From assembly GCF_019279795.1 (NCBI RefSeq), contig NC_056745.1, positions 1,487,606,851 through 1,487,670,850 of the forward strand: 64,000 nucleotides of DNA, written 5' to 3'. Below the pieces are notes generated by a model that made no database searches, had not been told where the DNA came from, and saw only the letters and a program-made list of their open reading frames with translations. Each line of letters starts with the position of its first letter. The stretch's first letter is position 1. The translations under genes were made by a program, and so were the position numbers. Of the stretch, positions 23,665 to 33,646 are shown one piece after another. The DNA comes from Protopterus annectens (Eukaryota; Chordata; Ceratodontiformes; Protopteridae).

Positions 23665-26160
23665 AATGTAGTATACAGAACAAGCTTCCAAGCAATTGTG
23701 TTTTGAGTATTTCTTTACTGTTAATTTCTACAGGTTTCTTGAATTTATTTATGGGTTAATTCAAGCCTTGGAATTATTATAAATCTTTGCTTGGAAAGCT
23801 GTTGTCATGCAGTTGTCCAGTGTTAGTGCTGTATGCCACATATGATATGTAAAAATATTAATTAGCAAAACAAATTCTGACTAAGCTACATTTCTAGTTC
23901 TTAATCTAAATTTGGATGAGAAAAAGCTCTAAGGCAGTGAGAAAAAGCATGCTTTCCCCAGGGAAAGACATAGAAAACGAACGCTTCTCTGCACTCTCAT
24001 TAGATCTGTTGCTATCTGTGATCATGTATTTTTGTGTTTTCCAGAGTATATATAGATTTTTTTTATATGCATCTGCTTAGGGACTTTAGTATTTTTGGAT
24101 CTCTCATCAGTCTGTGAGAAGCAGTAGTTACTTCAGGCAGTAGGGACATTGTTGAAGTCAGTTGGCAACGGCGATCTCTCAGTTATACATATAACAGCAG
24201 GATAAATGTTTAGCCTCACTACGATGCTAATGCTTATGAATTTGGTGGCCAATTTTCTGTACAAAAAAGAGTTATTACTCTAGTTTCTTCATGTCACATG
24301 ATGACACATTATTTGTGTTGCCAACGTTTACCATTTTGCATGCTTAATGTGAAACACAATACAGTGTAACCTGAAATAAAAATGTAAAATAGTTTGCACT
24401 AAATTGTAATCCCACCTTGTGATGGTACTAGAAGAAAGACTTTCAGTACATAAAATAGTAAACTAAAACAAGGACAGAAACTGAAGTGAATAATAAGATG
24501 GAATCTGTAGAAGTGTTAACGACAGGAGGTAAGACTCATGTTGACAATGTTTTGTTGGTTTATTTTGAATGCTAGTTGCACTAAGAATGTGTTATTGAGT
24601 ATCTGATGGTAGCCTTGTAGCATAGAAGATCTTTATTGCTTTATTTTGAGGCTTTAAAACTGAGGGACACCGGGCCGTCTCCTCATGCTAAAGTAATCAC
24701 TGTGGGATAAGGTGTGCTAAATGTCTTTACTAGGAACTTTTTGTTCCCTTTTCAAGTTATTCTTCTCCTCATCAAACATGGGGTGCACAGTTTTAGGACA
24801 ATTAAAATCTTGTCCTTATGCATTACATCTTTGGAAGACATTTTATTCCTCCCCACCCCAATTTTGAAAATCAGGATAGTTAGGTTTTGCATACAATTTT
24901 TGTATGGACCTTTCAGAAGACCAACACTGCAATACTCGGAGAAGTAAGATGGCATGTGTGAATACAGGAAGTATATGTTATAAGCCTGTGGTTCTAGTGC
25001 CTCTAGAGTATTTCCCTTCTACTCATAGGAACAATGACTTAGTATATCTGGAATGCAAAGGAGGTGAATCGCTCCCCCTCAGAAATGCTTTAATGGCTTT
25101 ATAGTGAGGTTTAACTTTCACTCTGAGTTTCCATTATAATTGACATTTATTTTTTCAGGCTGTGGAACTTGAGAGTCAAGGTCTCATGCTTCTTAAAGGG
25201 AATTATTCTTTATTACAAAACATTTGTTTCATTTCTGTGAAACTAAAACAAATAGATAAACTTGATTGAAAAATAGAGTACAGTAATGTAAGTAACCTTA
25301 GTTGGTGAATTACTACCTTTCCAACGGTTTTTAAGGTGCTGCTAACTTTATTCCAGAATATCATAAAGTAAGTCTGGATTGCAACTTGAGACATTCATTT
25401 TCTAAATTATCAGATCTATACACTTAAAAATAAAATACCCAAAGATGTTTAAAAGCTAACCATAGCCAAATATTTGGATGTTCATGCCAGCAGGAAGAAA
25501 TGGTGTCATTTTTCCGATGCTTAGATATTTCTCTAGAACCATGTCCTTTATTTAACCACCTCTTAGCAACATTACTACCAAAAGTAACACAAAAGCTGTA
25601 AGGTATTTTATAAAATCACAAGAGTACTCACACCCCGTGTCATTGTACAAATACCACTGAAATATTCTCATTCCACTAGAGTGCTGCCTTCACATTTTCT
25701 CTAGGCTTACCTGGGAAGCCCCATACAAATTCATATTACACTGAATCAGATCTGTCTTAATAACCCTTGCCAGTCCCCCATAACTTCGTTGTGCCTCCCT
25801 AATTATTACCAAAAGGCTGCCCCCCACGGACACACCACCACTTACTTTCTAACTCCCCACATTTACAACATTTTTGTTTGGCTCACTGCCCACTTCTAAC
25901 AAAACTACTCCTTCAGCTACATTGTGGGTCATTTGTTATAAGAAGTCCACCAACAGATGTTGAAAAACTTACAAAATCATACAGTCAAATACTATGATTT
26001 GCAAACAATCCCTAAGCAAGCTGTTGCAAGCTGAAAACACTGTAATGCTTCATATTTCAACAGACAGATGAACTTAAAAAACATATAATATAAAGACGAC
26101 ATATTTGTATTTAAACTGCTTCATCAATTTCATTGTCCATATCTATGAGCAGTGCCACAC
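23665..26160. other. Unassigned unique-looking stretch
   Basis: No convincing gene. Two weak signals: an ATG in good context at 24498 followed 31 bases later by a strong donor (GGAG then GTAAGA), and a minus-strand open stretch of about 45 codons (25710-25845) ending at a donor-like CCCAG-GTAAGCC. Neither has a demonstrable partner exon. The remainder is AT-rich and featureless. Confidence 0.4.
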
Positions 26161-26164
26161 TGTT

Positions 26165-26450
26165 AATATTTTTTTTATTTTACCTGGCTAAGTGAATTGA
26201 CCCTTTTTGGACCCTTTTCAAGGAAGACCTGGGCCAAAAGAGGAGAGGAGAGATAAGTGCAGCATATGTGGAGAATTTAGACTAATGCATGGATGGTGGA
26301 CAAAACTGGGCTTTCTTGTGATTACCTATTCTAACGGAGGAAGAACATTCTAGCTCCAGAAAGTGATCAGAAGTCAGGATTTGAACCATGAATCCTACAG
26401 TTAGGAGGCAGAACATTAAGCAGTAAACCAGCATGCTGCCCATACTAGCT
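26165..26450 (-). mobile_element. Old tRNA-derived SINE or related repeat, degraded
   Basis: The minus strand begins near 26450 with GGCAGCATGCTGGTTTACTG and GTTCTGCCTCC, followed by GGTTCAAATCCTGA (a B-box-like GGTTCAAATCC). It ends in a tail whose plus strand reads TTTACCTGGCTAAGTGAATT. The stretch at 39960-40150 shares the ACTGGATAAGTGAAATGG-type tail, so it is a family. It differs from the S1-S5 SINE family and is more eroded. Confidence 0.5.
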
Positions 26451-26899
26451 AGATAACCAACTTGTAAAGTATGGGATAGAGCAGCAGGATGCTGTTAGCC
26501 AGCCCTCTGACCAGTACCATCCCCCATATCAGTGGTTAACTTACTTCCCTGGTCACATAACCCTTAAAGCCTGCTGCTTACTTAACAAATGCCCATCATG
26601 TGCGGTGACTTCAGCATAACCCTAATGATGATACACTGTATCATTTTCTATTTCAGCATAACCCCAGTGGTGATAAACTGTAACATTTTCTATAGTATCC
26701 TTTCAACACCCTTTCATCTTCACCATGGGATAGTGGCTTCTCTGAGAACCCTGCTATTCAGCATATATTCTGCAAATCTTCAAGTCACAAATGAGGATCT
26801 CCTTTCTGCAAATGTGGTACATTCAAGTCCCCTGCCTCCAACTGTAACTCAAAAAAACATAAAATGAACCTATGATAAAGTGGAACCAGCAAGCAAAAA
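26451..26899. other. Unassigned stretch
   Basis: Contains a near-repeat of TTCAGCATAACCC at 26610 and 26653, both followed by (A/G)TGATGATA-like sequence. Nothing else is recognised. Confidence 0.4.
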
Positions 26900-27224
26900 G
26901 TCCAAAGCAAAACAAGTTCCACAATGCTGTACCAATATTCTTTTATTAAAACAGAGCTTTCAGACAAAAGTCCTTCTTCAGTGTTGAATAAAATTATCAG
27001 GACATCACATCCTTTATACTTAAAAATCCAATAAACACATGACACAGCCTACCTATCATAAACTAAACTTAATCAAGTAATTAAAAACAGCAATTAATGA
27101 GATTTTTCACTAGAAAATCTTAAAGGAATATGTTACATTCCATTAAATTAAGATCTTTAAGGTTATTAGCTACTAAAGAACTTGATATAACCACATTGCA
27201 TTTACAAATACCTCAGTTATTCAT
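26900..27224. mobile_element. Penelope-like terminus, left part (interrupted by CR1 copy C)
   Basis: The minus strand around 26955-26990 reads CTGAAGA, A, GGAC, a TTTT loop, GTCT, GAAAGCTCTG. This is the same arrangement as in the palindromes at 6.3 and 56.5 kb. The stretch up to 27224 continues into sequence that resumes after CR1 copy C at 31396. The segment AACTTGATATAACCACATTG (about 27180) recurs inverted at about 32025, giving the element inverted arms. No protein domain is visible, and the assignment to Penelope-like elements rests on the terminal motif and the inverted layout. Confidence 0.5.
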
Positions 27225-27329
27225 AGCTTCATAGGTTCATACTAGGCTATCTGCCCTAGGGCATTTATAAGCCTAGCCCAGAGTTTTGTGGCTTTCGCCA
27301 CCCCTTTAGTTTGAAGGATACTATGCCCA

Positions 27330-30118
27330 TTATTTTGCTGTGCCTCTGTCAAGCAGTGACACTGAGGTTATCCCTGGGGTATACCTGCGATCTCCCATCC
27401 ATTGGTCAAGATTTCTCTTGAACAAGGCCAGCGAGGTGCTCTGCCTCACATGAACCGGGATTTTGTTCCACAGCATAGGGAGTCTCTGGGTGATGAATCT
27501 GTCCCTCCAGCACGTCCTATTAATAGCCGTGTTGAGGTTTAAGTCTCTTGCCGTTGTAGTTCTGATGGATTTAGATTTTTTGAGGTGAAGCATGTTCATT
27601 AATTCCGGGTTGGACATGGCCTTGTATGTCAGGCACAGGTCACCTCTGAGCAGATGGTAAGCGACTGAATAGAGCTGGAGTTCTTTCAGTTGGGCAGCAT
27701 AAGACATATTTTTGAGACCCTTTATCCTTTTTGTGAGGAACTTTTGGGGCCTTTCCAATTGCTGCAGGTGTCGGGTCAGATACATTCCGAATGGGGCATT
27801 GTACTCAATCATTGGTCTGATGAGTGATGAGTACAGGGGAACGATGACCTCCCTTGATCTAATGTGAAACCCTTCATGATCAGGTGGGCAATGTAGAAGG
27901 TCTTCCTAACTACTTTGGCAACGTGAGTGTCAAATGAAAGGTTACTGTCAACCTGGGTCCCCAGATCCCTGATAACCTCTTCTGTGCTTAGTGGATTGCC
28001 ACCTATATGGTAACTAGGGGTAACCTTGTTTTTCCCGAAGGGAATGACTATGCATTTTTTGGCGTTTAACTTTAGGCCATGGCTCTGGCACCAGTTATCC
28101 ATTTCTATGAGACCCTTCTGAAAGATGTCTGTGTCAGATGGGTTTTCAACTAGGGTGCCCAGTTTGCAGTCATCTGCAAACTTTGTCAGCCATAATCCTC
28201 CTGTGTTTGCCTGTACCTCTGAAAAGTAGATGCCGAACAAGAGTGGGCCCAGGACTGAGCCCTGTGGGACACCACTTGTGACAGGCTTGGAGTCTGACAT
28301 GGCGCCAGCAACTCTGACCCTGTGGGTTCTGTTACTTAGCCAGTTTGCAACCCATCTTGTGACGTATGGGTTTACGTTTAAGCTGGTGAGTTTTTCAATG
28401 ATACCCGAGTGGGGTATTGTGTCGAAAGCCTTTGCCAGGTCAAGGTAGGCTGTGTGGACTGCCTTGCCCTCGTCAATGGCCTTGGTGACTGTTTCAAAAA
28501 AGTCAACCAAGTTTAAAAAGCATGATCTGCCCTTGACAAAGCCAAACTGGGTTGGATCCAAAGTCTGCAAGTCCCCTATGTCTTTATTTATGAGTTCCAT
28601 TATGATCCTCTCCATAGCTTTGCAGACCAGGCTTGTCAAGCTGATGGGACGGTAGTTTCCGGGGTCGGTGGGGGCACCTCCTTTGTGAAGTGGGACCACC
28701 GTTGCCGTACGCCACTCCTTGGGTACGTATCCTGAGGTGAGACTAAGATTAAACAGCTGCCCTAACTGCGGGTTTAATTCCTCATTGAGTTCGTGGAGCA
28801 CACAACCGGGGACACCATCTGGTCCCATGGATGCTGTGTTTTTCGCCTTGGAGAGAGCAGTTCTCACCTGAGCATTTGAGATGTTTGGGGGACTACAATC
28901 CTCTGGTATAGATATCTCTCCTTTTGGGGGGGAGGGGGGGGAGAAATTTGCACTGAACCTGTCAGCCAGTATGTTGGCAATGTCTGTAGGTTCCGTGATT
29001 TTTACATCAGTTTGCATTAATTCTGAGCATATCTGGGAGTTTCCTCCCAGGTTTCTAACATAGCTAAAAAAGGCCTTATGATTGTCTTTTGAGTCCTTAG
29101 CGATTTTTCTCTCAAAATTTGCCTTGGATGCTTTTATGAGAGATCTCAGTTTTTTACTTATAATGATCAAGGGTGTCTTCCCTTTTATGGATTTTGCTCT
29201 ATCTTGTAGTAGCTTCTTCCTTTTGTTGTAAAGCTTGTTTATGGCTGGGGTCCACCAGACTGGACGCTTGCCTTTGGTACAAAGAGTCTTTGTTTTGTTT
29301 GGGTTTGCCTGATCCATGCAGTCCTGGTAGAAGGCATTTGTAAGTGATTCAGTGGTTTGAGTAATGGTCTCTGCTGGCTCGGGGGCCTTGAAAGAGACCA
29401 CACCAGTCTTTAGGAGTGTGAAGTCGGCTTTTGAGAAGTTCTTCACTGTGGTCTTTTTTTATCTGGGGTGGGGGCGGGATGTGGACTTCCAGTGAGATTT
29501 GTTTATGATCTGATCTCACCAATGATGGGTATACCTCTGGTGTTGAACATTGTGACCCCATGTTTGTGATGATGAGATCTAGTATGTTTTCTCCTCTTGT
29601 GGGGATGGTGACTAGTTGTTCCATGGCATTTGAGTTTATGAACTCTAGGAACCTTTGGGCTAGAGTGTTGGGGCTTGAGTAGTGATCCCAGTCTATATTT
29701 GGATAGTTGAAATCACCCAGTATGATGGTGTTTGGAGATATATTTATCCCCTCCAGTGTTTTCAGGAAAGCTGTGTGAGGTTCCTGAGTTTGAGAGGGTG
29801 GCCTGTAACAGGCTACAAACTGCAGAGCAGCCTTGCCTACGGTTAATTGCACCTGGATGGTTTCCAATGCATTGTGCATTGCCACCAACCTTGAGGTGAG
29901 GGTGTCCTTGATGAATATGGACACCCCCCTCCTTTCTTGGTGTTGTCCGGATTTTGGGGCCGGAACGCATGATATGAGGTAAAACCTGATAGTGCCGGGG
30001 TGCTCTCCGGAGCCTTGAACCAGGTTTCAGTCACAGCACAGACATCGATGTTCTCCATACTGAGAAGGGCTTAGAGTGCGTGGATCTTGAGGTTGAGACT
30101 TCTGGCATTGAGCAGCAT
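27330..30118 (-). pseudogene. CR1 ORF2 (endonuclease, reverse transcriptase, C-terminal domain), copy C, lightly damaged
   Basis: Start chosen at the methionine of MLLNARSLNLKIHAL, which is shared with copy G. Endonuclease: VCAVTETWFKA, IILGDFNYPNIDW, LDLIITNMG and SLVRSDHKQI. Linker: RPVWWTPAINKLYNKRKKLL. RT: SMGPDGVPGCVL, TQFGFVKGRSCFLNL, AYLDLAKAFDTIPHSG, SGVPQGSVLGPLLFG and FADDCKLG (FADD codons at 28169-28180). C-terminal: LRGDLCLTYKAM, TCWRDRFITQRLP and FKRNLDQWMGD. Lesions: an in-frame TAA at 30071-30073, a frameshift in a C-run near 29930, a frameshift in the T-run at 29452-29460, and a one-base shift near 27860. Two lie in homopolymers, so sequencing error cannot be excluded. All catalytic residues are present. 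Confidence 0.92.
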
Positions 30119-30148
30119 TACCCTTAGTTTTTTTTCCTTTTTTGTGTT

Positions 30149-31129
30149 CTAGGGTGGTAGGTTTAGAATTTGAGCCCTGCCTAAAAAAGGCACAATGGGG
30201 GTGGCAAGAGCCTTTGCCAAAATCCAGAAGCCCAGGGGTGACAGGTGCAAGCCATCCCTTGCGAAGCAGCGTGGCTTGTCCAGCATGTCATCCCAGGCAG
30301 ACAGACATTGGATCCCCTTTGAATGACACCATAGTTTAAGCCAATTATTGAAGCTGATCATCTTGTCTTCGTATTGTGGCATCATTCTTGGTGAAGGTAG
30401 GATACTGCTCAAGGTCAGGGTCATACCTGCCTGTGCTACATAATCAGAGAGCTCCTCGATGTCTCTTTTCATGTAGTCCAGGGATGTACGTCTCAGGTCG
30501 TTCACACCAGCATGGACAATGACTGAGTCATACTTGTACCTGCAGTTGAGTGACCTGAGTGCTTGTGTTATGTGGCGGATTCTAGCGCCCGATAGGCAGC
30601 TTACTGTGACCTTCTCCTTACTCAATCTGGTGAGCGGGATGTCAGTGTGTCTGACTATGGAGTCACCAATGACGAGTGTGTCTGGCATTGTGTTTGGCCT
30701 TAAGGGCTGTGACTGTTTGGCACACTGACTCTGTGGTCTATGTGTTGCATGTGGAGGCAGTTGTTTGGGTGTCTGCTTTGGTGGCCTCTGCTGTTTTGGT
30801 AGTTTTTTGATCAGAGCCTCCGAGTATGTCTTTGTGTGTTTATGTGTATGATTTGAAGTTGTGATAGTACTATCTGAGACTGGGTTTGTGGTGTGTGTGG
30901 TTACCTTCTCCTCCTGTCTGGTCTTGCCAGCCCTATGTTGAGAGAGCTCAGCCTCCAGTTTGGCTATATATTTGCATCTCTCGCATGTATTTGTCTTTTG
31001 TGGGAGAAGGAGAGGGATGTCAGTGTACATGAGGCAATTGTAACATTGCCTCAATATTCCCAGATTCACCAGCTGAGCAGGAGAGGACACTAGCAACTGA
31101 TCCCTCACCATGCTAGAAGGAATAGACAA
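30149..31129 (-). CDS. CR1 ORF1 protein: zinc-ribbon-like module plus SGNH esterase domain, intact
   Basis: 326 residues with no stop or frameshift. Met7 (MVRDQLL) is an alternative start. Residues 29-52 hold two CxxC pairs (Cys29, Cys32, Cys49, Cys52) spaced like a small zinc ribbon. A short charged stretch (KLEAELSQ, about 57-64) follows, then a Thr/Pro/Gln/Lys-rich, probably disordered linker to about 145. The SGNH hydrolase-like domain spans 150-310 with every catalytic block kept: GDS (Ser157), Gly181 in SGARI, GVND (Asn210) and DGLHL (Asp292, His295). CR1-family ORF1 proteins with an esterase domain are known; the role is thought to be RNA or lipid/membrane association during retrotransposition, but the substrate is not established. 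Expected to bind element RNA and act with ORF2. Confidence 0.9.
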   Translation of the reverse strand: MSIPSSMVRDQLLVSSPAQLVNLGILRQCYNCLMYTDIPLLLPQKTNTCERCKYIAKLEAELSQHRAGKTRQEEKVTTHTTNPVSDSTITTSNHTHKHTKTYSEALIKKLPKQQRPPKQTPKQLPPHATHRPQSQCAKQSQPLRPNTMPDTLVIGDSIVRHTDIPLTRLSKEKVTVSCLSGARIRHITQALRSLNCRYKYDSVIVHAGVNDLRRTSLDYMKRDIEELSDYVAQAGMTLTLSSILPSPRMMPQYEDKMISFNNWLKLWCHSKGIQCLSAWDDMLDKPRCFARDGLHLSPLGFWILAKALATPIVPFLGRAQILNLPP

Positions 31130-31395
31130 AAACTTTATGTAGAGTAGTTTGAAAAAAAGACTTCGGGGGATGTGGTGTTTTTATGCCGGTGGGGTACTAT
31201 GTATAATAAAAGTGCTATATCAGAGTAAAAAGTACTTTAGGAGCAAGTGCTAGGCTTTACAGATGGAGAATAGTCTACTTAGGAATCAAGTAGAGCTGAA
31301 CTTTTTAGTTAGAGAACAGGCTGGTTAGATTAGCAGTACAGTTCAAGAAGAGCTGTTCTAAGGGAAAAAATGAAGAGTGAACTTTAGTTATGCAT

Positions 31396-32050
31396 TACGC
31401 ACATGAATTATATATTACTAAATCAAAATAAATATTCGTATATACTTTGTATCTACCAGTAGATATTTAATTATGCATATGCTTCAACATATTTATATAA
31501 AAATTTCAAGATTATTGGCTACTAAAAAGCATAATATAATCATATTCTGCTCAAAATTGCATCAAAACATATTTATATGCATACATTACTAAAGCAAAAT
31601 AAATATAGGGTGCGGTGGTGCAGCGGTTAGCATTGTCGCCTCACAGCAAGAGGTTCTCCCATTCGATTCCTGGCTGGAGCGCCTTCTGTGTGGAGTCTGC
31701 ATGTCCTCCCCACGGTCGAGTGACATTAAAGACATGCAGGTAGGTGTGTGCATGAATGGGCATACCTTCTTTGAAGGTTGGGCATCGGGTTGGCAACTCG
31801 GCACCATAAAAATCCACTGCCAATCATTAGCAGATGGGAGTTCCGCTGTGGCAACCCCTAACTGGGAAAAGCCAAAAGACCTTTTTTTACTAAAGCAAAA
31901 TAAATGTTTATATATATTCAAGTAAATATCCACTTAGACATACAAAGTATATACGAACATTTATTTTGATTTAGTAATACATAATACATGTGCGTAACTG
32001 AGGTATTTGTAAGTGCAATGTGATTATATCAAGCTCTTTAGTAAAAGTGT
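31396..32050. mobile_element. Palindromic Penelope-like or MITE-like element, right part
   Basis: Continuation of the element at 26900-27224 after CR1 copy C. Arms: 27165-27224 plus 31396-31470 on one side and about 31930-32050 on the other are inverted repeats, about 115 bp with modest divergence. The spacer also contains a second, diverged copy of the TTGGCTACTAAAAAG / TTAGCTACTAAAGAA segment, so the element has internal tandem structure. It was later hit by SINE S4 at 31605-31887. Confidence 0.6.
31605..31887 (+). mobile_element. tRNA-derived SINE with 19-bp target duplication (copy S4)
   Basis: Plus strand: tRNA-like head GTGCGGTGGTGCAGCGGTTA (A-box region), B box near CATTCGATTCCTGG, the block GTGTGGAGTCTGCATGTCC, a GACATGCAGGTAGG segment absent from S2 and S5, then the tail CCCTAACTGGGAAAAGCC. 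The direct repeats TTACTAAAGCAAAATAAAT at 31587-31604 and 31888-31905 are identical, implying recent insertion. The site lies inside the palindromic element that also hosts CR1 copy C. Confidence 0.93.
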
Positions 32051-32059
32051 TTTCAGAGA

Positions 32060-32690
32060 CTTTGAAACATGGTTAGATAATTCTCTTGCCTTTGACCATC
32101 ACGTTGCAACGTTGATTGTAAAACGTATTTGACTTAGAGCCAAGGAAGTTTTTACCCCGCTACATTTGATTACAATGCTCCTTTTGAGATGTGTCTAACT
32201 AAGCATATCAAACAATTGGAAAGAGCCCAGAGGTTCCTAACTAAAAGATCACAGGCTTAAAAGACACAAGCTACCAGGAGAGGCTGGAAGTACTGTCCCT
32301 TTACTCAGTGTCCTATAGGTATCTTAAGGACAATCTGTGCCTTGTCTTTTAGGCCATTAGGGATTTAGTAGTCCAAGCCCTCTTGTATCTCCACAAATCA
32401 AACAATCCCACTAATACTGGAACTGAACCAGGGATCTAATCCTGTTTCAGTAAATAAACAAAACATGGTGGAGAGCCAAGTTTGTCAGTCAATGCTTTCC
32501 CATTCTCTGGAATAAAGGACCACACAAAATTAAGCAATGTGTTACACTATCTTCCTTTAAAAAGGAATTAGACAACTGGATGGGTATCCACAAATTTTCC
32601 CTTGATTATAACTGGTCTGTTGCTCCTTTGAAAAAGGAGATAAAATCTAAAGGGGATACCAGCAAATGGCCACAGGTTGCAGTTGCCCTG
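32060..32690 (+). mobile_element. Old CR1 3' relic, copy K
   Basis: Plus strand with frame changes gives FDHHVATLIVKR, YNAPFEMCLTKHIKQLERAQ, RFLTKRS, LYSVSYRYLKDNLCLVF, NKTWWRAKFVSQCFP and an FKKELDNWMG-like end, i.e. the region after the RT core of CR1 ORF2. It has many stops. It is among the oldest CR1 fragments here and is followed directly by a 32-bp minisatellite. Confidence 0.8.
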
Positions 32691-32721
32691 TATTTTCTGT
32701 GATTCTTATTACTCTGCTGTT

Positions 32722-33646
32722 TCACACCAGCAACATCCCACAGTAACTGTACAACTACAACATTACTACCCGCACTAACTGTACACCTACAACATTACTA
32801 TCCATACTAACCGTACACTGGCAACATTACTACCCACACTAACTGAACACCAGCAACATTACTACCTGCACTAACAGTACACAAGCAACATTACTACCCA
32901 CACTAGCTGTACACCAGCAACATTATTAACTGCACTAACCATACATCACAACATTACTATCCACAGTAACCGTACACCTGCAACATTACTACCCACACTA
33001 ACCATACACCAGCAACATTACTACCCACACTAACTGTACACCAGCAACATTACTACCCACACTAACAGTACACCAGCAACATTACTACCAGCTCTAACCG
33101 TACACCAGCAACATTACCACACGCACTAACCCTACACCAGCAACATTGCTACCAGCTGTAACCATACACCAGCAACATTGCTACCAGCTCTAACTGTATA
33201 CCAGCAACATTACCACCTGCACTAACCATACACAAGCAGCATTACTGCTTGCACTAACAGTACACCAGCAACATGACTACCTGCACTAACCGTATACCAG
33301 CAACATTACTACCAGCTCTAACTGTACACCAGCAACATTACCACCCATACTAACCATACACCAGCAACATTACTGCCCACTCTAACCATATACCAGCAAC
33401 ATTACTACCCACACTAACCATACACCAGCAGCATTACTACCCGTACTAACTGTACACCAGCAGCATTACCGCTCACAGTAACCGTACACCAGCAACATTA
33501 CTACCAGCTCTAACCATACACTGGCAACATTACTTCCCACTCTAGCCATACACCAGCAACATTACTACCAGCTCTAACCATACACTGGCAACATTACTTC
33601 CCACTCTAGCCATACACCAGCAACATTACTACCAGCGCTAACCATA
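32722..33646 (+). repeat. 32-bp minisatellite, about 28-29 copies
   Basis: The unit contains ACACCAGCAACATTACTACC followed by a (C/A)(A/G)CNCTAACCGT-like half. Units vary at several positions. Near the right end a 64-bp two-unit block (CACTGGCAACATTACTTCCC plus its neighbour) is repeated, showing dimer-level amplification. The array begins at the 3' side of CR1 relic K. Confidence 0.95.

Larger units (their letters stand above)
27225..31385 (-). mobile_element. Full-length young CR1-clade LINE, copy C (4.16 kb)
   Basis: A complete minus-strand element bounded by a 10-bp direct repeat, AGTTATKCAT, at 27215-27224 and 31386-31395 with one mismatch. Deleting it restores the flanking repeat: the inverted sister arm at 31930-32050 reads straight through the site (CCTCAGTTACGCACATG). 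From 5' to 3' it has an untranslated leader of about 256 bp, an intact 326-codon ORF1, ORF2 starting 31 bases after the ORF1 stop, and a 3' end with the conserved hairpin (here TGCCCTAGGGCA) and ACCTATGA. It is the best reference copy in the window for this family. Confidence 0.95.

Noticed and set aside
24498..25250. Two-exon gene joining an ATG exon (24498-24528, donor GTAAGA) to an acceptor at about 25159 (TTTTTTCAG)
   Set aside because: Joining the two in phase reaches a stop within five codons, and the first exon would encode only about ten residues.
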